Assembly (NCBI GenBank): GCA_947458795.1
Contig: CANHCD010000007.1
Span: 1 to 21,087, forward strand
Length of the DNA stretch: 21,087 nucleotides
DNA from: Cyclobacteriaceae bacterium
Lineage (GTDB): Bacteria > Bacteroidota > Bacteroidia > Cytophagales > Cyclobacteriaceae
Direction: 5' to 3'
Shown: one piece after another, positions 16,049 through 21,087 of the stretch
How positions within the stretch are numbered: position 1 is the stretch's first letter
How the letters are laid out: each line of letters starts with the position of its first letter
The notes under the pieces: generated by a model
What the model saw: the letters and a program-made list of their open reading frames with translations, nothing else
Told to the model about the DNA's origin: nothing
Databases searched by the model: none
Translations under genes and position numbers: made by a program

Positions 16049-16056
16049 CAAAATTA
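16049..16056 (-). promoter_or_regulatory. Candidate -7 box for the M3 peptidase operon
   Basis: TAATTTTG on the minus strand is an exact TAnnTTTG match, about 46 nt upstream of the ATG at 16003. No clear TTG is seen at the -33 distance. It would drive peptidase, permease and TPR gene together. Confidence 0.45.
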
Positions 16057-16113
16057 CCGATTTATAGGGGATTTTAATCCGATTTTGCAGGCATTTTCCC
16101 GAGTAGCTGTTCT

Positions 16114-16148
16114 AAAAAAACTAAGGCCAGGAATTCCTGGCCTTAGTT
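16114..16148 (-). terminator. Perfect-palindrome terminator of the metzincin gene
   Basis: A 30-base perfect palindrome (16119-16148), centred on the AATT of a GAATTC site and with outer arms AACTAAGGCCAGG, is followed on the minus strand by a run of T (16120-16114). It begins directly after the TAG stop at 16152-16150. Upstream of the M3 peptidase on the same strand, it separates the two transcripts. Confidence 0.93.
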
Positions 16149-16149
16149 G

Positions 16150-18561
16150 CTATTCGTGAAAGTCACAAGTCATGGATTCCATGCCGATAGGAGCTCCATC
16201 TGGGATGTTGAGCACTTGCTGAGGAGTCAATTCCTCAGGAAGCCTTAGGTAGGCTTCAATCTTTTGCTTCAAATAATCTCGGTGTGCTTGCAATAGGCTA
16301 GAGGATAAATTGGCAAAAGAACTTAGCTGACTCAGTTCCCTCCGTACCAATGCGCGAACGGTCTGCGATGCACCAGCATTTTTGGATAGAGAAATCAAGT
16401 GATCCACTAGTTTTGCTTCAGTCATGAGTTTAATCTCTGCTCCAAGCCCAGCTGGCATGGTATTGCTGAATACCTGAGTACGTACTTTGGTAAGCACAGC
16501 TTCCAATCCAGGTAAGGAAGCATTTTGAAGCTGCTGCAAGTAAATTCGATTTACTCTTCCTGCTTCAAAAAGAAAAGTGAAGGTTGCATCTACTACATTT
16601 TCCGCAGGAGCGATGGGATCAAATACGGGTCCTGTACGGGAGGGAAAGGTTTCTCTATTCTTACCATAGCCATATGGTCGAGGAGGAATTAAAGACAAAA
16701 TAGCCGCAGGAATCTCCAATTGTTTCGTACTGATGGAAAGTAGAAGGGCATCTAGCGCTTCATTTTGACTCTTGGTCGAAATCCATTGGTGCGCAGTTTG
16801 GTTGTCTCCTTTGACTTTGTAAGTATAGTCTAGTCCACCGACCAATTTGCTAGTAGCTTCCAGCTGGTAGCGGTGCATGAGGTAAAGCGGCACAAATACT
16901 TCTTCCAGGATCGCTTGTGGCTCTCCTGTTTTGATGGAATTGAGCCCGAAAGTCTTCATTCGTTTTTCACGCAAGGTCAACATCCGCTTGAGTTCCTCTG
17001 GAGCAGAAGCTCCATTGTCCCAAAGGTGGGAGCGGGGATGTACACCACTTGGATTTCTGGAATCTGAATCGGTAATAAATTCATATCCTGCAGCATAGGT
17101 AGCTTGGAGATTTTTTTCTAGAAATTCTTCTTCGCTTTGGTTTGCTGCTGGTTGTCCATAGCCGTAAGTGATGGCCAACTTATCCCATTCTCCAATTTTC
17201 AAGTCGTAAGCATTTCCAAAATCAATCTCACCTTTTTCATTTTCTGTGATTACTGGATGAGGGTAATCCATTACAGAAGAGCGTCCTGAAGCGGAAGTAG
17301 CATAGCTGTGTGCCAAACCGATGGTGTGACCAATCTCATGTGCTGAAAGTTGCTTCAATCGATTCAAGGCAAACTCCATCAATTTTGGATCTGCTGTATT
17401 TCCATCTTCGAAGGGCTGAAGTAGACCTTGGCCGATTAGGTAATCTTGACGTACTCGGAGTGAACCAAGTGATACTTGCCCCTTGATGATTTCACCCGTA
17501 CGCGGGTCTTGAATACTAGATCCATAGGACCAGCCTCGAGTGGAGCGATGAATCCATTGAATGACATTGTAGCGTACATCGCTTAGGTCCATGCCCTCTG
17601 GGGCAAGTTCTACACGAAAAGCATTTTTAAATCCAGCTGCCTCAAAGGCTTGCGCCCACCAGTTGCCTCCTTCAATTAGGGCACCCGCTACTGGCTCTGG
17701 AGTGCCACGGTCTAAGTAATAGACAATGGGCTCCACCACCTCAGAAACTGCTGCAGTGGGATCTTTTTTCTCCAATCGGTGCCTAGAGATAAAACGCTTC
17801 ACCAAAGGTTGATCAATGGGAGTAGTGTAATCTTGGTAACTAATGAAAAAATAGCCAGCTCGAGGATCAAATTTCCGCGTCGCATAAAGCTCCGGTAATT
17901 CGATAAATGAATGCCTCATTCTGACCGTTACTGCATCAGGACTTGGAGTCACTGAACGTAAATTAGCACCTGCACCGGTTCCCGTAAGGGTGATGGTAGC
18001 CTCTACTTCTGTGTTTTTAGGAAAGTTTTTGGTGGTCGGGTAGTACAAGACAGAGCGACTAGCATCTACTTTGTAATTGCCTTGCTTTGTTCGCGCAAGC
18101 GTTTCACTGACCCCATGTACATCTTGTAGGAAAAAGTTAGTTGCATCTACAAGGTGGGCATTTCCTTCGGTTTTTACCACTTCAAATCCCCATAGTGTGG
18201 ATTGAGCAAAAGCATCTTGGATGGATTTGGCCTCGTATGGATTTTTGGTATAGGCTCGGTAGTCGTAATTTTTGTGCACCATCAGGATTTTATTTCCTGT
18301 CTTCCGAAATTCCACCACCCGGGTATCGCCAAGTTGACCTCTATCCAATCCGATGTCGTTGGATCCGACACCTGCAGTCAATGCATTGACATACAAGAGT
18401 TCTTGGTTAAGGGAGGAAATTTCCAAGTAAATCTTTCCTTTTTCTTCATCCAAATAGAAGGGGACGAATCCGTCCTTCTTGGTCATTTTTGAAAAGTCTT
18501 GTGCAACTAGCCAGCTAGATTGTAGAAGTACTACAAAAAGTAGAATACATGCTTTTTTCAT
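16150..18561 (-). CDS. Exported zinc-dependent metalloprotease (metzincin; DUF5117/DUF5118/DUF4953 type)
   Basis: An 803-residue exported protease. ATG 18561 opens a signal peptide (MKKACILLFVVLLQSSWLVA then Q); the frame also has a TTG seven codons earlier. The zinc-binding motif is HEIGHTIGLAH (408-418, HExxHxxGxxH) with a Met-turn SVMDY (Met431), which together define a metzincin. The N-terminal part (about 25-250) with KKDGFVPFYLDEEKGKIYLE and LVKRFISRHRLEKKDP is typical of the DUF5118/DUF5117 proteins common in Bacteroidota. No C-terminal T9SS sorting domain is obvious; the C-terminal region is mostly helical. It is probably periplasmic or surface-linked; the substrate is unknown. The next gene upstream is the HhH barrel gene, 64 nt away, with no clear promoter or terminator between. 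Confidence 0.92.
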   Translation of the reverse strand: MKKACILLFVVLLQSSWLVAQDFSKMTKKDGFVPFYLDEEKGKIYLEISSLNQELLYVNALTAGVGSNDIGLDRGQLGDTRVVEFRKTGNKILMVHKNYDYRAYTKNPYEAKSIQDAFAQSTLWGFEVVKTEGNAHLVDATNFFLQDVHGVSETLARTKQGNYKVDASRSVLYYPTTKNFPKNTEVEATITLTGTGAGANLRSVTPSPDAVTVRMRHSFIELPELYATRKFDPRAGYFFISYQDYTTPIDQPLVKRFISRHRLEKKDPTAAVSEVVEPIVYYLDRGTPEPVAGALIEGGNWWAQAFEAAGFKNAFRVELAPEGMDLSDVRYNVIQWIHRSTRGWSYGSSIQDPRTGEIIKGQVSLGSLRVRQDYLIGQGLLQPFEDGNTADPKLMEFALNRLKQLSAHEIGHTIGLAHSYATSASGRSSVMDYPHPVITENEKGEIDFGNAYDLKIGEWDKLAITYGYGQPAANQSEEEFLEKNLQATYAAGYEFITDSDSRNPSGVHPRSHLWDNGASAPEELKRMLTLREKRMKTFGLNSIKTGEPQAILEEVFVPLYLMHRYQLEATSKLVGGLDYTYKVKGDNQTAHQWISTKSQNEALDALLLSISTKQLEIPAAILSLIPPRPYGYGKNRETFPSRTGPVFDPIAPAENVVDATFTFLFEAGRVNRIYLQQLQNASLPGLEAVLTKVRTQVFSNTMPAGLGAEIKLMTEAKLVDHLISLSKNAGASQTVRALVRRELSQLSSFANLSSSLLQAHRDYLKQKIEAYLRLPEELTPQQVLNIPDGAPIGMESMTCDFHE

Positions 18562-18625
18562 GGGAGTACATTTTTTTGTCAATTTATCAAAAAGCTAGGT
18601 TGCTATCCTACCACTCCTAAAAAAA

Positions 18626-20713
18626 TTAATGCAAGGCATAGCGAAGTAGGAGGACCGTATCGGTTTGTTTGGGGCCAGAAATCTCCTGCATTCCTGAACT
18701 GATTGCTTCTCGGTCTGTGTAAATGGTTTGGGCAATCCGGAAATAGGCGGTGAGCCTCGAATGGATCCGGTATTGTGCCAACAGGTATTGCCTGCTTCCT
18801 CTACCCGAGAAGGCAGGGATCGCAAAGGTGCCCACTGCATTTTGTTCGTACGCATAGAGCCTGTTGTCAAAAGTTTCGGTATCAAATAGCGCCATTCTTG
18901 CAGTTAGTTTCCAGTTGCCCGAGGAATAGGAACATTCTTGAATGAGCATCCATCCCTGTGTTTTTTTATGATTGAAGGATACCTGATTCCAAAGGATACG
19001 GGATCTACTGGTCAATTCAGTTGAAATATCCAGCTCCAAGCTTCCTTGTGCTTGACTTTTAAGGATAGTACCGACCTGTTGGGTGGGTGTAAATTCTTCC
19101 GCTTCTGAGAGATTCCTCATTTTACGTTCCTGCTTAAATTGAATAAGTACTGACTTGTTTTTTTGTGGCTGGAAGCTCCAGCGAATCAGCCATTCCTGTC
19201 CATTGGATGGGGTAGATACCCGAAATTTTAGCCAGGGAAATGTAAAGAAGTCTACATAGGCATTGACTTTGAGGGTTGCTGAAGGTTTAAGCTGAAACCC
19301 TAAATAGACACCTCGCTCGTTGCTAGGACGGGTACCTTCCGCAAATGCGGTAGCATACAAACTATGGAAGTGTCGGTCATAGCTTCTCCATAGCAATGAA
19401 AAATCCACCGTTCTACTCAAGCTGCTGACCAAGCCCAGCACTGTTCCTTGTCCTTGGCTGCTAGATCGAGCAGACTCGCCGAAGAAAGCAAAGTTCTTCC
19501 ACGAAAGGTTGGCGTAGATGCTGCCTACCTGATTGGATTGTCCTGAGAAATCAAAGGCATTGTAGCTTGTCGCATTTCGAATCCAGGGAATGCTAAACTG
19601 GCTCTGCAGGAAGTTTAGCCCTGCAGACCAGCGGCCAGCCATAGCACTGTACTGGAGGTTGCTGCCAAGGTTGGTTTCTCGAACTTGATTTTTGGTAGCA
19701 AGCTCAGCCAAACTGCGGTGCAAACCCGTTTGGGATAAGCTAGTTAAGGTCTGTTCTGCTAAGCCTAGGGAATCGTTCGACTCCTTGACTTGTCCATCTT
19801 TGCCAATGGAAGAGATTAGGAGGCTACTTTGCCAGGGACCCATTTGCCTGGTCAATCCAATGCCTCTAAAAAAACCAGTTTCAATACTTGCTGTGTAGGG
19901 TAGAATGCCCAGGCTGCTTCTTCGTACAGTGGGCACTGTTTCTGCGCCTTTGCCCAAACTAAACCCAGCACCCAAAACCAGTCCTTGACCAAAGCTTGCC
20001 TGGAAATCTCCAAGTGAAATGGTTTTCCATTTTCCTAAGCCGTAGCGTGTGAGGTGAAAAGAGGCAAAATTGAATCCGTAGCGGCTCGTTTTGGGGTCCC
20101 AGGTAAGTGCTTCCCCTGGGTCTTTCTCGAGGATAAATCCCATACTAAAATCCTTGGCATGCTGAACCCTGAACCGCAAAAACAAATCATTTGGGTCGCC
20201 CAAGTACCTACTTCTGGGATTGATGGTGCTGTCATTTCCGATAAATCCTTGGCGTAATTCCAAGGTTTGCCGGTGGCGGAACACTAAGAAGTTATTTTCC
20301 TCGCTTCGTAAGCGCTCAAAAAACGGTTTGCTGCTATTTTTTGCCCTTTCAAGTGAAAGGAAAGGCAGGATAGTTACCAAAGTTGTACTGTCCCAATTGG
20401 GAAGCGTTTGCAGTTCGTAAACCGACAGAAACTCCCCCCAGGAGTTTCGGTGATCGATAAGGGCTTGTATTTGTGGTGGCGTAAGGAGGTAGGTTGCTTG
20501 TAATTCATCTGTAGTTACCCGATTGATATCGAGTGGGTTCTGGTACAGTTCTAGCAGCAACTCATACAAGGCTTCGTAGTCCAAGTCCTCTTCTTGGATG
20601 GGGAATAGTCGCTCCATCAGCTGTTGGATATCCAAAGTGGGACGCGTATTTTCTTGACCGACTGCAGGTAAAGAAAGCAGGAGAAAGCCGATTAGCCATC
20701 GTATTGTTTTCAT
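18626..20713 (-). CDS. Outer-membrane beta-barrel protein with N-terminal helix-hairpin-helix domain
   Basis: A 695-residue exported protein. MKTIRWLIGFLLLSLPAVGQ is the signal peptide. A ComEA-like helix-hairpin-helix region follows (about 60-119), opening NPLDINRVTTDELQATYLLT; the glycines of the hairpins (GIGP in ComEA) are replaced by LTPP and PNWD. From about residue 140 onward the protein is a long run of alternating beta-strands with many aromatic and arginine residues, consistent with a large outer-membrane barrel, ending YRIHSRLTAYFRIAQ...LLLRYALH. HhH domains bind DNA in ComEA, but here the missing glycines make DNA binding doubtful. Proteins of this form are frequent in Bacteroidota without an assigned role. 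It starts 2 nt after the upstream barrel gene stop, so the two are one operon. Confidence 0.85.
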   Translation of the reverse strand: MKTIRWLIGFLLLSLPAVGQENTRPTLDIQQLMERLFPIQEEDLDYEALYELLLELYQNPLDINRVTTDELQATYLLTPPQIQALIDHRNSWGEFLSVYELQTLPNWDSTTLVTILPFLSLERAKNSSKPFFERLRSEENNFLVFRHRQTLELRQGFIGNDSTINPRSRYLGDPNDLFLRFRVQHAKDFSMGFILEKDPGEALTWDPKTSRYGFNFASFHLTRYGLGKWKTISLGDFQASFGQGLVLGAGFSLGKGAETVPTVRRSSLGILPYTASIETGFFRGIGLTRQMGPWQSSLLISSIGKDGQVKESNDSLGLAEQTLTSLSQTGLHRSLAELATKNQVRETNLGSNLQYSAMAGRWSAGLNFLQSQFSIPWIRNATSYNAFDFSGQSNQVGSIYANLSWKNFAFFGESARSSSQGQGTVLGLVSSLSRTVDFSLLWRSYDRHFHSLYATAFAEGTRPSNERGVYLGFQLKPSATLKVNAYVDFFTFPWLKFRVSTPSNGQEWLIRWSFQPQKNKSVLIQFKQERKMRNLSEAEEFTPTQQVGTILKSQAQGSLELDISTELTSRSRILWNQVSFNHKKTQGWMLIQECSYSSGNWKLTARMALFDTETFDNRLYAYEQNAVGTFAIPAFSGRGSRQYLLAQYRIHSRLTAYFRIAQTIYTDREAISSGMQEISGPKQTDTVLLLRYALH

Positions 20714-20715
20714 GC

Positions 20716-21087
20716 TTAGCGCTTTAAGAAAACAGATAGGTGGTGCGTTCTTCCTAAGTCCGTATTTTGTCCATACCCATAGTCAAGTCCGTAGTTTTTC
20801 TTTTGCAGTCCAATCCCAAAATTGAGGGCAGTGGGGTAGGAGTGAATTCCTGTTCGCAAAATGATCCACTTTTCAAGGCTGTATTGAAGGCCAAACTTAA
20901 AAATGGGTGGGTTATCTAGGTCTTTTTCAAGCTCGGCATGGATTTCCAAGTTTTTGGAGGGGAGGTAGGTAGTCCCCATTTGGAGCAGGGTGGGTAGACT
21001 TTGAGAGGAATGTTTGCTGATTTTGGCTTGGTTAACATTCGTGAGTTGCGTTCCAAAGAAAAACTTGGGTCCTAATTCTGCCAATCC
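20716..21087 (-). CDS. Outer-membrane beta-barrel protein, C-terminal part (5' end outside window)
   Basis: The frame is open to the right edge, so only the last 123 residues are seen; the TTG at 21084 is not taken as a start. Alternating hydrophobic strands (FKFGLQYSLEKWIILRTGI, ALNFGIGL) and the ending DYGYGQNTDLGRTHHLSVFLKR resemble the final strands of the UPF0164/PorV-like barrel families. That resemblance is from memory and moderate. The stop lies 2 nt before the start of the HhH barrel gene, so the pair is co-transcribed and probably works together at the outer membrane. Confidence 0.65.
   Translation of the reverse strand, partial: GLAELGPKFFFGTQLTNVNQAKISKHSSQSLPTLLQMGTTYLPSKNLEIHAELEKDLDNPPIFKFGLQYSLEKWIILRTGIHSYPTALNFGIGLQKKNYGLDYGYGQNTDLGRTHHLSVFLKR

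Noticed and set aside
18562..18625. Terminator between the HhH barrel and metzincin genes
   Set aside because: Only a 4-bp stem (TAGG/CCTA) could be drawn; no stable hairpin with a T-run.

Overview
The window comes from a Bacteroidota chromosome, most likely order Cytophagales and perhaps close to Algoriphagus/Cyclobacteriaceae. That placement is an inference from several things. There is a type IX secretion plug (DUF5103), a PUR/DUF3276 protein, HhH and OprO/P-type outer-membrane barrels, a DUF5117/DUF5118-type metzincin, and several promoters of the Bacteroidota form TAnnTTTG (with or without an upstream TTG). No insertion sequence, tRNA, rRNA, CRISPR array or prophage gene was seen. The region reads as ordinary core chromosome, with two incomplete genes at its edges.

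Layout, left to right. 1-2655 (+): the 3' part of an ABC-F ATPase, then the T9SS plug gene 14 nt later; the pair ends at a bidirectional terminator (2668-2713). 2729-5908 (-): AI-2E family permease, ychF and a lone cas6-like gene. Permease and ychF share one base (TAATG); cas6 lies about 100 nt further on with its own candidate promoter. 5987-6316 (-): a PUR/DUF3276 nucleic-acid-binding protein that probably starts at a TTG. 6666-8165: a divergent pair made of an Allochromatium-type 2[4Fe-4S] ferredoxin (-) and a LuxC-like acyl-CoA reductase (+). 8352-11886 (+): aconitase, strong terminator, OprO/P-type porin. 11916-16003 (-): M3 oligopeptidase, a second AI-2E permease and a TPR lipoprotein, arranged like an operon. 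16150-18561 (-): an exported metzincin ending in a 30-bp perfect palindrome terminator. 18626-21087 (-): a large outer-membrane HhH/beta-barrel protein and, 2 nt upstream of it, the C-terminal end of another barrel protein.

The most unusual item is the Cas6-like protein. Its fold signatures, including the C-terminal glycine-rich loop, are well preserved. However, no other cas gene or repeat array is present in the window, the gene sits among translation and membrane housekeeping genes, no histidine is evident at the usual catalytic position, and it carries a roughly 45-residue charged tail beyond the glycine loop. That combination suggests a Cas6-fold RNA-binding or RNA-processing protein working outside CRISPR immunity. 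Other points of interest are the divergent ferredoxin/acyl-CoA reductase pair and the HhH domain, with degenerate hairpins, on an outer-membrane barrel.
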